Origin: Ichthyophis bannanicus
Taxonomy: Eukaryota; Chordata; Amphibia; Gymnophiona; Ichthyophiidae
Assembly (NCBI GenBank): GCA_033557465.1
Contig: CM066033.1
Coordinates: 1,241,131,523 to 1,241,195,522 of the forward strand
Direction of reading: 5' to 3'
Length of the DNA: 64,000 nucleotides
Positions within the stretch are counted from its first letter, which is position 1, and each line of letters begins with the position of its first letter. The notes under the pieces are model-generated. The model was not told the DNA's origin and made no database searches. It worked only from the letters and a program-made list of their open reading frames with translations. This document shows, in pieces, positions 39,853-50,890 of this stretch. The position numbers and the translations under genes were made by a program.

Positions 39853-42384
39853 TAAGGTGCGGTCTCCACTACTTTAAGATCATCAGACACAACTACACTG
39901 AGGTCCCGCTCTTCTTTAGTGGACAAAAGTACTTCACCCACTATATGATATTGCTCCCTTGGATTGCTGCAGACCAAATGTATGACCTTGCATTTTTTAA
40001 CATTAAATCCCAGCTGCCAAATTCTAGACCATTCTTCAAGCTTAGCTAGATCCCTCCTCATGTTATCTCTACCTTCCTGGTATGAGATTTTGGTATCATC
40101 CACAAAGAGGCAAACCTTACCCGACAGCCCTTCTGCTATATCACTAACAAAGATGTTAAAAAGAATCGGACCAAGGACAGATCCCCGGGGTACACCACTG
40201 GTAACATCCTTCTTCTCAGAGTGAGCTCCATTTACCTCTACCCTTTGTTGCCTCCCACTCAACTAATTTCTAACCCAAGCAGTAACTTTATGGTCCATCC
40301 CTAGGGTGCTCAGTTTGTTTATAAGTTACCTGTGAGGAACAGTGTCAAAAGCTTTTACTGAAATCTAAATTCACTACATCTAGGGCTTTCCCTTGGTCCA
40401 ACTCCCTGGTCATCGAGTCAAAGAAAACAATCAGAATTGTCTGACAAGACCTGTCTCTGGTGAATCCATGCTGCCTCGGATCCTGTAATCTGCTGGACTC
40501 CAGAAACCTCACTATTTTCTCTTTCAGCAGCGCTTCCAATAATTTATTCACCACAGAATTTAAACTAACCAGCCTGTAGTTTTCAACCACATCCTTACTT
40601 CCGTTTTTGTGTAAAGGCACCACATGAGCCTCTCTCCAGTCCTTTGGCACCACTCCTGACTCCACTGAGGCATTGAAAAGGTCAGTCAGTGGAGCTGCTA
40701 GAACGTCCCCAAGTTCCCTCAGTATTTTAGGTTGTATCCCATCCGGTCCCATCACTTTGTCTACTTTAGCTAGTTTCTCACAAACACAGTCTTCTGAAAA
40801 TTCTTCAAAATGCCCCTCGCTTCTGTTCCTGTTTGTGGGTGTTTTCTGAGGTCTTGTTCCTGGTTCTTCATCTGTGAACACAGAACAGAAATATTTGTTA
40901 AGCAATTCTGCTTTATTCTCATCAGCTTCTACATATTCCTCCCCTTCACCCTTGAGTCTGACAATACCACTTTTGCCCTTCCTCTTTTCACTAACATATC
41001 TGAAAAATGTCTTATCCCCCCATTTTATTGCATTGGCTATTTCTTCCTCTTTTTGAATCTTTGCTTTCCTGGCTACTTTGCTAGCTTCTCTAAGTTTTTC
41101 CAAATGTAGATGCCTGTCTTCCTCTCTCTGTGATCTCTTGTATTTCATGAAGACCTCCCTCTTTTTCTTCACCTTTTCAGCTACTTGTTTCGAAAACCAT
41201 AGTGGTCTGCTTTTTCTTTTACCTTTATTTACCATTTTGACTAAAAGGTTGGTTGCCCTTAAAATATTCCCTTTCAGTTTTGCCCACTGTTTTTCTACAT
41301 CCCCCAGCTGTTCCCATCCTGCCAATGACTTCCTGATGTATTGGCCCATCTTGGCAAAGTTAGTTTTCCTAATGTCTAATACCCTCACTTTGAATGGATT
41401 CTATCAGCCCTAGTCCTAATACTGAACCACACCATCTGGTGATCACTGGATGCAAAATGATCTCCCACTGATGCAAAATTATCTTCCACTATAACATGAG
41501 AGGAGTGGAGGAGTAGCCTAGTGGTTAGAGCACTGGCTTGGTAACCAAGCAACCAGGGTTCAATTCCCACTAGCATACCTTGGGCAAGTCACTTAACCCT
41601 CCATTGCCTTGGAAGAAAGGCCTGGCAATCTACTTCCAGTGATACCACCAAGAAAACCCAGGAGCTTCTGGGTCACCAGGAGTCAGGACTGACTCAAAGG
41701 CACACATTGCATTGCATAGCATCAGAACACTTTCACCATTGGTAAGCACCAAGTCCAGTGTGGCCCCTTCACATGTGGGGTCTGTTACCAATTGCCTGAA
41801 TAGTCCTCCCGATAGATAATCCAGGATCTCCTTACTTCTAGATGATACTGCAGCAGGAATGTGCCAATCAACATCTGGCTTATTGAAATCCCCTATCATT
41901 AGCAATTCCCCATTCCTAGCAATGCTACATATTTCTTCAATTAACTCTCCATCCACCTTCTTGTGAGGGAGGTCTGTATATCACGCCAATGCAAATAGAT
42001 TTATCTTTCCCTCTTTCTAGTTTAACCCACAAATGCCTCCTCTCTCCCTTTTAAGCTCTGTAATTCCAAAGCTTTAATAGTAGTTTTTACATATAGCGCC
42101 ACTCCTCCTCCCCTTCTTCCTACCCTTTCCTTTCTGAATAAAGTATAGCCTGGTATAGTTACATCCCAGTCATGGTTTTCTGTGAACCATGTTTCTGTAA
42201 CTGCCACTAAATACAAGTCAGACACTCCCATTAAAGTTTCAACATCTGGGATCTTATTTCCCATGCTACGGGCATTTGTACATACCGCTTTCCATATGTT
42301 GCCCCTTTTACCCATTTCCATAAAGAGATTTAATGTTTCACTTATCTGGGGGCTTTCACTTACCTGGGGGCTTTCTTCACCCAT
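39853..42384 (-). pseudogene. CR1 subfamily A copy 3 ORF2
   Basis: The endonuclease part (42,022-42,384) has AVTETWFTENHDWDV and RRGGGVALYV. It continues at 41,722-41,956 with MIGDFNKPDVDW and VLTNGESV, then the SINE, then HFASSDHQMVW at 41,430-41,465. A long open frame (40,345-41,388) covers the linker and early RT with KVDKVMGPDGIQPKIL and HGFTRDRSCQT. The final part (39,853-40,262) has GVPRGSVLGPILFNIFVSDI and FVDDTKI, where the usual FADD reads FVDD. At least three frameshifts inactivate it. Confidence 0.8.
41499..41716 (+). mobile_element. tRNA-derived SINE with RTE-type tail
   Basis: The head GGAGTAGCCTAGTGGTTAGA and B box GGGTTCAATTCC are followed by the body CTTGGGCAAGTCACTTAACC. The 3' part (GGTCACCAGGAGTCAGGACTG...GGCAC) matches the RTE ends at 15,340 and 26,240. 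Head and body are the same as in the L2-tailed SINEs. It splits the CR1 endonuclease. Confidence 0.85.
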
Positions 42385-42538
42385 CCCAATGAATCTAGTT
42401 TAAAGCCCTCTTCAGTAGATTAGCCAGTCTGCTACTGAAGACACATCTACCTTTCTTGGACAGATGGACACCATCTCTACTCTGCAACTCTTGGAACAGC
42501 ATCCCATGGTCTAGGAAACCAAAACACTCTCGATGACA

Positions 42539-43335
42539 TCATCCACGCAGCCATGCATTCATCACCAGGATGCGAGCTTCTCTGCCTTGGACTTTAGCCT
42601 CAACAGGGAGGATTGAAGAGAACACCACCTGTGCACCTATCTGCTTCACCCTCTGTCCCAGAGCCATGAAGTCACTTTTGATATGCTCAGAAGGATACCT
42701 GACAGTATCATTTGTGCCGACATGGATTAGCAACATTGGTAATAGTCAGTGGGCTTGATGAGTCTCGGCAAACTCTCCATAACATCTTGGATTTTGGCAC
42801 CTGGCAGACAGCATACCTCTTTGGACATCAAGTCTGGTCAGCAGATGGACGCCTCAGTACCCCTCAGAAGAGAGTCAGCAACCACCACTACCCTTCGCTT
42901 CCTTGTGGTCACTGATTCTGCAACTTTGGGGTACTTGAGCTCTGGCTCTTCCCTTTCCAGGGATGCTTTCACCTCCTCCACTTCCAGGGCTGCATAATGG
43001 TTCTTCAATTCAAGGGCTGGAGAAGTTGGATCAGTGACTCTGCAGGTCCTGGTGACTTGTGTCCAACCTTCGTCATTCTGTAGGCACCCATCTTCTCCTC
43101 TGCTGGAGAGCTTGAATGTTGCAATAACCATCTAATCAATGTACTTCTCACTGTCTTGAATGCTCCTCAGCTTCGCCACCTCCTCTCAGTTCCTCCACTT
43201 GTTTCCTAGAGTTTCGGCATGCAGGCACCCTGCACATGGAACCGGTCCTTCAACTAGCATTGGGACCTCTGTCTGGACAGAGGCAGAAGCTGTAACGGGG
43301 GAAACAGCTTTAGCAATATGATTTTTCCCAGCCAT
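42539..43335 (-). pseudogene. CR1 ORF1 with SGNH/esterase-like domain
   Basis: The start at 43,335 (MAGKNHIAKAV) opens 49 codons to a stop at about 43,187. A second frame (42,838-43,131) has RKRRVVVVADSLLRGTE, the GDSL-like first block. A third (42,539-42,736) has LLIHVGTNDTVRY, the GxND block, then ILVMNAWLRG. CR1 ORF1 esterases are known in vertebrates and are thought to bind RNA and membranes. Two breaks inactivate this copy. Confidence 0.75.
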
Positions 43336-43350
43336 TGTTCAGTTCATGGA

Positions 43351-44890
43351 GCGCGGGTATCTTTGCTTGAAATGTATGTTAGTATGTTAGTATGTATAGC
43401 CCCTGTTACAATGACCATGTCAGCATTTGCATTCTTATACATGGATGAAATTAACAGACAAACGCTCTTAACCAGGATAAGCTCAAACCCATAAAACATA
43501 GAAAACAAAACATGCATATCATGGATTAAACTTATTTGCAAACACAAGTAAAAGGATGGTTAGTTGTTTTGTTTTTTTTCCTTCCTCTATCAGAGTTGTC
43601 AAATCCAGGATCCCTGTACAATAATCTTAAACATAATCTAATGAAAAGATGATCATGAAGATTTATACTCAATAATGCTGCTGTCAATTGGAATCAGAAG
43701 TTAGCAACATTCACACTATACTTTAACTGTAAAAGTAACGTTTCTAGCAAGGCATGCTGTTATCTGGCAAGAAGGAATTTTGTTATGCCCTTGAAAACTC
43801 AGCAATTATCTCTCTCTAACTGAGTTACTCTAAACAAACAGTCCTGCCAAACTGTTATCTGTGCTGTCTACTTCTATCAAGTTATTACAGCAATGTACAT
43901 CCCTCTTCCCAATCCATTTGATGCTACAGTACAAAGCCATATAGATAGCAGGAGAAAAACAATAGGAGGCCAATTCACATTGGGGAATGCCCGGCCCATC
44001 CGGATGTCCAAACACTGGACGGGATGGATTAGCACCCGATTCTGATCCCATGGGAGTCATACATCCCTGTGGGATCAGAATTAGGTGCAACTGGCCTGGA
44101 TGGGCAGGACATACCCTGATTCAGTGTCTCTGGATGTCCGCCCTCTTCCCTACAAAGTCTGCTGGGTCTTCTGCATGGAGCCCGGTGCCATGGCACCGAG
44201 ACGCCATGCAGGAGACTGGCTGCCCAGCACTGTTCCCCGCAGCCTGACTCCCGATTGGGCTCTCCGAGCTCGGAATCAGGCTGCAGGGAACCCTCTGCCC
44301 CACCTCACCTCAATTCCTGTCCCCCCGATGGCCACTGCAATCTTTGGGGGAACTTATTCCACCTCTAAGGAGGCCTGCCCTTGCTCCTTCCTTGGCCCTC
44401 CCCCTTCCACCCACGTTCAGTGCTCCCTGCACATCTCTCCTGTATGTGTGGGAAGCATTAGGCAGGGAATACGATCCGGTTGTTTAGAAGGGATGGATGT
44501 CCATCCCTGGTAAATGCGAGTCAGAATGACTCCCTAGCTGTGCACATTACCGCTGCAAATCAATCATAGAATCTCATTTTTCCCTTTACATATTCATTAA
44601 ACTAACACATGACTTCACATCATCAGATTACCTTCAACCTTTTACTGTCAAAAAGTCCTTCTATTTCACTATTAATATATATCCCACTTCCTGTTACACT
44701 GATCATTTGCATCATATCAGCAATCACATACTTAGACATTTCTTCATACCATACTAATGTATCCTTATAGACTAAAGCTTCTAGAAACAGCAATCAACTA
44801 TTAAAATTTACGGGCCGATGCAGAAACCTAGTGTAGTCCTTCAGCGCTGTACCTAGCCCTGTGCAAGCAGTGCAGACTCACATGGTGCAA
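43351..44890. other. Unassigned stretch, no gene seen
   Basis: It holds a short GTATGTTA repeat at 43,374-43,400. A G/C-rich part at 43,990-44,520 differs in composition from its A/T-rich flanks, with overlapping short frames that lack motifs. The G/C-rich part may be an unrecognised non-autonomous element; I could not find matching ends. Confidence 0.45.
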
Positions 44891-44894
44891 AAAA

Positions 44895-45195
44895 TAGGGA
44901 TTTATTTATTTGTTTTTATATACCGCGCTATTTCGGATCAGTGCGGTTTACATACAACACATGAACAATAAACTAGTTTACATCAAACAGGTTACATATA
45001 ACAAATTTACATCAAGTTGGCATAACTAAGATCATATTTACATAAAGTCAGCATTAAGTTGGAATAACTGGGAACATATTTACAATAAGTTGGCATTAAT
45101 GTGCATGGTTAAGTGTGAACATTAAATTGCAATTTACATCAGCTTGGTATTTTCAGAGGTTATAGCTAAATGCATTTGGTATGCATTTGGGGTTG
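44895..45195 (-). mobile_element. L2 LINE 3'UTR fragment
   Basis: The 3' end on the minus strand has the stem-loop TAAACCGCACTGATCC...GCGCGGTATATAA and an A/T tail at 44,898-44,915. Upstream A/T-rich sequence with repeated TTACAT words resembles the 3'UTR at 8760-8960. Confidence 0.7.
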
Positions 45196-45334
45196 CCGGC
45201 CTTGGCTCCCCCCTCTACATGCTGCCTATCCTTGCCCCATGGCTGTCTCTTTTCGTGTTCCTTTGGCAGCAGCAGTGGAGCAAACATCCAATTGAAAATA
45301 CCCTGCAGTCTTTCTGACTCTGTGCTTTATTGTT

Positions 45335-45494
45335 GGCCTGATCCCTCCCTCCTCTGATGTATGTTTGCGTCAAAGGAGGGAGGGACCAGACCAGTCATTC
45401 AAGTGAGGAGTTGCAAAGACCCGCATTTGAATGGATGGTCTGGTCCCTCCCTCCTCTGATGTGAGCCTACATCAGAGGAGGGAGGGATCAGACC
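45335..45494. repeat. Two neighbouring hairpins with the same stem sequence
   Basis: Hairpin 1 (45,335-45,392) and hairpin 2 (45,437-45,494) both pair CCCTCCCTCCTCTGATG with its complement. Hairpin 2 has 26-base arms with one mismatch and a 6-base loop. The 44 bases between them do not pair. Confidence 0.8.
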
Positions 45495-45499
45495 TGCAT

Positions 45500-46567
45500 G
45501 CAATCGTGGAGTCTGAAAGACCTATGTGTGGTTTTTTTTATCAATTGGATGACTGCTCTACTGCTGCCACTGCCACTGCCATGGCGGGAACACGAAAAGC
45601 AATGGTGGCTGGGCAAGGGCAGGCAGTGCAGTGGGGAGCTGGCTGGACATAGAGGTAAGATGGGGAGATGCTAGGCATCGGGCATATGACAAACTTGTCA
45701 TGGGTGGGGGGTGTGCCAGATGTGCAAGTCACATAGGGCACATTTATGGCTTGGTATGGCCCTGTGGCCTTTAAGCACAGATAACATCACTTTTAAGCAC
45801 AATTACTGCCACCATCAAGCGCAGAAAAGAGACGGACGCATGCGTAAACAGCAAAGGAATATCTAGCGCACAATTAACACCGAGAATATTTACATTTATT
45901 TAAATTATAGGCAAATGAGCTACACATAATGAAATGGTATGCTAATATTGCCTGTGCCCAGTGCAGTGAAAGATGTAGAGGATTTTGCAACCAGCCTTAG
46001 CACCAATATCTCTATGCCTGGACTTGAGGTAGCTTAAACATCTAGTGTGTGAGCCCTGACAGTATTTTAATTGTATTGAGTGCTTTCCCCAATGCCTGGA
46101 TCATCTGAGAGGAAATGTCAAAGATGATCCAGGCATCAGTGAAAGCCCCTGATGATGCCATCAAAATACTGTTGGGGGCCAGTGCCCCTGACAGAAAGCA
46201 AATACCTAGTTGCACAGCGCCCCGATCCCCCCACCTGCTCAACCAAAAATAATCCCGGTGGTGGCCCAGTTTCTCCAAACCCCCCACCTGCCCAACTAAA
46301 AATAACCTTGGTGGCCCAGTATTCCTGAACCTCCCACCCCACTCCTGGTACCTTTACAAATAAGCGGGAGCACTGCTCACATATTCCTGCTCTTGTGCTG
46401 CCAGCTTGAAAAATTGCAGTACCTGGCCCCGCGAAGTGCATTCTGGGATGCACCAGATGAGGTTAGACTGCCATATAAGGTAGAAAATGGTCGGTAATAG
46501 TAGGAGATCCAGGTAAACAGTGATCAGGTTTTGGACATGCTTGTGCTCACTGTATTATGTGAAGTAT
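45500..46567. other. Unassigned stretch with a small hairpin and a short tandem repeat
   Basis: TGCCTGGATCATCT faces AGATGATCCAGGCA at 46,094-46,136. A repeat of about 55 bp containing CCCACCTGC and AAAAATAA and GGTGGCCCAGT lies at 46,232-46,345. No coding frame is convincing. Confidence 0.55.
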
Positions 46568-46846
46568 TCATTTATTTATTTAATTTGGTTTATATACCGC
46601 TTTTCTACTAGTCAAAGCAGTGTACATTCAGGAACCTTATATATATATTTTTTTCTCTTGTCCCTGAAGGGCTCACAATCTAGTTTTGTACCTGAGGCAA
46701 CTGAGGGTTAAGTGGCTTGCCCAAAGCCACAAGGAGCACCTGTGGGACTAGTCCTTCTTGCCCAAGGTGATTGTCCTATAGCGGGATTTAAACTGCTGGC
46801 TCTCCGGCCCAAGGTAACTTGCCCCAATCACTAGGCCACTCCTCCC
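46568..46846 (-). mobile_element. tRNA-derived SINE with L2-type tail, copy 2
   Basis: On the minus strand the head is GGAGTGGCCTAGTGATTGGG, with a decayed B box (AGTTTAAATCCC). The body CTTTGGGCAAGCCACTTAAC and the tail with GGTATATAAACC follow. It is more divergent than the copy at 39,123. Confidence 0.8.
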
Positions 46847-47400
46847 TGCAATTGTGCCCATTGCTGAGCTGGCCTCCACTGTGATATTGTGCATCTCCTA
46901 AGCTGCTGTGTTCTCTGACAGTAGTTTGCTGATGCATACAAGACATACATACTGATGATAAATGCATGCTGATGCAAACTAGACCGTATCCTAGTCTCCT
47001 ACATGCCCAGAAGTGTGGCAGGTAATCCCAATGCACTCTAAGATAGTATAAGAGAATGCAAATATGAACATGTATGATAGGACATACCTGGCTTCATAAA
47101 AAGGCTTCAGTGAATCCTGCATTGGTCAGCTCTACATACAAATCCTCATACAGTGCACAGAAAACAATGCTAACATAGCAGTTCCCCAAGGGAGGCATAA
47201 TATTGCTGAGCAACAAATGCATGCCCTGTCTATAGCATGCCTCATGGCACAATCTGGGGGCTGTTGGTACTACATCAGTCATGTCTCCCAGTGCCTGGTC
47301 CTTCTCCCTGATTTGCAGATTAGCACACGAGATCCTCCCATGCAACCATCAACCCCCCCCCCCCCCCACACACACACAAAGATGCTCAGCATGGAGAAGA
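46847..47400. repeat. Dispersed non-coding repeat R, copy 1 part 1
   Basis: Ordered similarity with 61,330-62,110: TGCATCTCCTAAGC, GACATACCT, a CCCCAAGG..GCAT..TATTGCTGAG block, TCTCCCA.TGCCT and AGATCC. It is interrupted by DIRS 2 and a CR1 and seems to continue at 56,895. A 16-base C run at 47,352-47,367 is beside it. Nature unknown; no ends identified. Confidence 0.6.
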
Positions 47401-47840
47401 TAACCAATTGGATCCCCCTTTCTCACTCAAACACAATCCTGTTACAGACTCATTCACACTTCTTACATCAACATTCTTATTTTATATAACACAGGAATTG
47501 TCAGAGTCCCCCAGATTAGATCCTTTAACACAAACAGAAACTATCAACATAGCCACTATAAAGTGTAGTTACTCGCCTGTAACAGGTGATCTCCGGGAAC
47601 AGCAGGAATTTAGTCTTCACATATGGGTATCGTCGGTACCGACAGAGCCTGCGTGGGAACGCTCCCCAGCATCCAATAGGAACGCTTTTGGGAGCATCCC
47701 TCAGCACATGCGCGCTGCCTTCCCGCCTTTCCAACTGTCCCTCTTCAGTTAAGTTTGTAGCTGAGTGAAAGGATAGAGGGAGAGAGGAAAGAGACAAATA
47801 GATAGAGAGACAACTCCTAGGGGAGATGGGTGGGTTGGGA

Positions 47841-47934
47841 AGACTAAATTCCTGCTGTTTCCGGAGATCACCTGTTACAGGTGAGTAACTACGCTATCTC
47901 CAGGAACAAGCAGGAATGTAGTCTTCACATATGG
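47841..47934. repeat. Internal complementary region of DIRS 2
   Basis: CCTGCTGTTTCCGGAGATCA (left half) complements the outer left end. CCAGGAACAAGCAGGAATG (right half) complements the outer right end near 55,650-55,675. Confidence 0.88.
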
Positions 47935-48054
47935 GGACTCCCTAGCTGAAGATGCCAGGAAGATAGTCCCAGGAAGGTGCCCCCCTAGAAAGGTAGGCAT
48001 CCTTCCTCCCATGGATCTCTGGCATTCCACCAGGGTTGGTGAGCAGGAGTTGAA

Positions 48055-48810
48055 TTAGGTCTGAAAGAGATTTTGAAGAACAGCTTGGCCAAAGAAGGCA
48101 TCCCGATGGGAGGCTTTATCCAGGCAGTGGTGGGCTGTGAAGGTGTGTACCAAAGCCCAGGTGGCTGCTCGACAAATGTCATCGATAGACACGGAGTGGA
48201 GATTAGCCATGAAAGCTGCCATGGCTCTCACGTTATGAGCTGTGACATGGCCCTGAAGAGGAAGACCCTTACTCTCATAAGCAAAGGATATGCATTGTGC
48301 AATCCATTTAGATAAAGTTCTTTTGGAGACTGGAAGTCCCAAATGACTAGAGTCAAAAGCTATAAAAAGTTGTGAGGACTTTCTATGTTGCTGTGTTCTC
48401 TGTAGGTAAAAGGCTAAGGCTCTTTTACAATCCAAAGTATGAAGGTTTCTTTCTGCATTAGAGGCGTGAGGCCTCGGAAAAAATACAGGAAGATAAATTG
48501 ATTGATTCAAATGAAAAGGCAAAACCACCTTTGGCATAAAGTGTGGATGAGTTCTAAGAACAACCTTATCATGATGAAACCTAGTATAAGGAGGATCAGC
48601 CACTAAAGCTTGCAGTTCACTAATGCGACGTGCAGAGGTGATTGCAATTAGGAATATGACCTTCCAGGTCAAAAACCTAAGGGTTGTAGTGGCTAAAGGC
48701 TCAAAAGGTGACTTCATGAGCTGCCCAAGAACTAGATTTAGATCCCATGCCACCGGTGGTGGCTTAATGGGAGGTTTGGTTAACAGAAGACCTCTCATAA
48801 ATCTGGACAT
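48055..48810 (-). CDS. DIRS 2 tyrosine recombinase, 251 codons open, catalytic Tyr replaced
   Basis: The open frame covers the catalytic half: ITSARRISELQ (first Arg box), PVSKRTLSKWI, AHNVRAMAAF (H..R box) and VHTFTAHHCLDKA. In DIRS 1 the last block reads HYCLD; here the expected Tyr codon TAC is CAC (His), at about 48,131-48,133. The enzyme is thus likely inactive although the frame is open. Upstream recombinase sequence (48,811-49,080) is in other frames. Confidence 0.8.
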   Translation of the reverse strand: MSRFMRGLLLTKPPIKPPPVAWDLNLVLGQLMKSPFEPLATTTLRFLTWKVIFLIAITSARRISELQALVADPPYTRFHHDKVVLRTHPHFMPKVVLPFHLNQSIYLPVFFPRPHASNAERNLHTLDCKRALAFYLQRTQQHRKSSQLFIAFDSSHLGLPVSKRTLSKWIAQCISFAYESKGLPLQGHVTAHNVRAMAAFMANLHSVSIDDICRAATWALVHTFTAHHCLDKASHRDAFFGQAVLQNLFQT

Positions 48811-49090
48811 GAGTGGATGAGAGGAAATTGGTTGTGCATTCAGAGGCTTATAAGAAGCTGCAATTGCACTAAGATGGACTCTTACCGAATTGGTCTTTAG
48901 ACCAGAATTCGATAAGTGAAGGAGATACTCTAGTATCGATTCAAAAGGTATGGCAAGGGGGTTTAATCCCTTCTTGGAGTACCATATAGTAAAATGTTTC
49001 CACTTGAAGGCATAAGATCTTCTTGTGGAAAGTTTTCTAGAATCCTGAAGGATATTCTTTACCTGTTGGGACAGTTGAAATCCTGGAGGT

Positions 49091-49954
49091 CTAAGCCTTC
49101 AGCAACCAGGCCATGAGATGCAGGGACTTGGGACTCGGGTGCCATAGCGTCCCGTCCTCTTGGGAAAGGAGATCTGGAGCATGTCCTAACTCCAGAGGTG
49201 CAGCTTGAGAGAGATGTAGAAGCAGGGGATACCACGCTTGGCGTGGCCATCGTGGCGCTATAAGAATCATGCGACCCCTGTCTCTCTGAAGCTTGAAGAG
49301 TGTTTTGGGTATGAGGGGAATGGGTGGGAAGGCATAAAGGAAGTCTTGACCCCAGTGAAGGAGGAAGGCATCCCTTGCCTGACAATTGTGAGCCGGAATC
49401 CTGGAAAAGAACCAGGGAAGTTTGGCATTCAATGGACTTGCAAAGAGGTCTATGTCTGGAGTGCCCCAGAGATGAAATATCTTTGCCACCTGGTCTAGGT
49501 GGAGAGACTACTTGTGAGGCAGCAGTACTCGACTGAGTTTGTCTGCACAAAGGTTTTGAATACCTGGAAGATATACCACTAGAAGGTGAATTTGATACTC
49601 TCTGGTGAGGGCCCACAGTCATAAAGCTTTGTTGCATAATGACAGAGAGCCTGTCCCGCCCTGCTTGTTCACATAGAACATGGCTACTTGATTGTCTGTC
49701 TGAACTAGGACTGTCTTGTAGCTGAACTGGGCGTGGAATACTCGAAGAGCTAAATAGATTGCTCTTAATTCCAGGAGGTTTATGTGTAGACCAGCCTCCT
49801 GTGGAGTCCAGGTGCCCTGGGTAGAGAGATGGTTCAGGTGTGCTCCCCAACCCACCTGTGATGCATCTGTTGTTAGGGTGGCCTGAAAAAGGGGTTGATG
49901 GAAAGGAGAAATCACTGTCAGATTTTCTAGTGATTGCCACCATTCTAGGGACAA
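49091..49954 (-). pseudogene. DIRS 2 RNase H and linker
   Basis: The frame 49,619-49,954 has LTTDASQVGWGAHL, LLELRAIYLALRVF and VQTDNQVAMFYVNKQGG. After a break at 49,619 the linker with IDLFASPLNAKLP (49,091-49,489) leads to the recombinase. It is equivalent to 19,683-20,687 of DIRS 1. Confidence 0.75.
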
Positions 49955-50340
49955 AATTAGTTATTGAGAGTTTACTTTTTTGTCTGATAAATGTCCTGCG
50001 GCCTGTGTCCACTGTGTGGATAGGGTCCACTGAGCTGCTCGCATGTGGAGGTGAGCATATGGGACTACATGAACTGTGGATGCCATATGTCCCAGCAACT
50101 GTAGTAGCTCTCAAGCAGTTAGGGAGGATTTCCCTGCTGCTTAAGAAGCTAGTTGCATTATGCGAAGACACCGGGCCTGTGGAAGGAAAGCCTTTGCCTG
50201 TCTGGTATCTAGGCCCTTATGAATTCCAGGCATTGGGAAGGAACAAGTTGGGATTTTGGGAAGTTTATTACCAACCCTAAGTATTGGAGGATTCGCATTG
50301 TGCGAGACAGTGCAGTGCTGGCCTCTCCAACTGTAGGGGC

Positions 50341-50890
50341 TCAAATGAGACAGTCATCTATGTAAGGGAAGACGAATATCCCCAGGGTTCGTAGAAATGC
50401 AGCTACTACTGCCATGCATTTCGTGAAAATCCTTGGAGCTGAAGCCAGACCAAAGGGAAAACCCTGTACTGGAAATGTTTTCCCTTGAAAAGGAATTGTA
50501 AGAATTTCCTGTGATTTGGATGGATCAGAATGTGAATGTATGCATCCTTTAAGTCTAGAGAGCAAAGCCAATCCTGGCTTTGAAGGTATGGCAGAAGAGT
50601 TCCAAGAGAAATCATTTTGAACTTCTCTCGGAACAGGTATTTGTTCAATTCTATGAGGTCTAGAATTGGTCTGTGTCCTCCTGTTTTCTTTGGAATAAGA
50701 AAATAGGGGGAGTAGAACCCTGCACCCCGTTGAAGAATGGGTACCTCTTCTATTGCTCCTTGGGCAAGAAGTGTTGAGACCTCATGATCTAGCAGATTGT
50801 CTGCGGAGGTTTGAGAATTGAATTGCCTTAGAATTGTAGGAGGGGGCATGCTGTGAAAATGGAGCTTGCTGAAAGCATGGAAGCCTGAAA
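50341..50890 (-). pseudogene. DIRS 2 reverse transcriptase
   Basis: FYSPYFLIPKKTGGHRPILD, SLDLKDAYIHILI and the frame-shifted FPFGLASAPRIFTKC and FPYIDDCLI (YIDD box) are present in two overlapping frames (50,406-50,849 and 50,341-50,571). Its N-terminal side is cut by a CR1 at about 50,890. Confidence 0.75.

Larger units (their letters stand above)
39853..43350 (-). mobile_element. CR1 subfamily A copy 3, with ORF1 and ORF2, 3'-truncated
   Basis: This is the most complete CR1 in the window. In the minus direction it has ORF1 (from 43,335), then ORF2 endonuclease and RT down to about 39,853, where the 3' end of the element is missing. A SINE (41,499-41,716) was inserted in the endonuclease. 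Frameshifts are present in both ORFs. Confidence 0.85.

Noticed and set aside
44810..45900. A MITE starting TTACGGGCCGATGCAG
   Set aside because: The start looks like a Harbinger-type end, but no matching inverted end could be found downstream.
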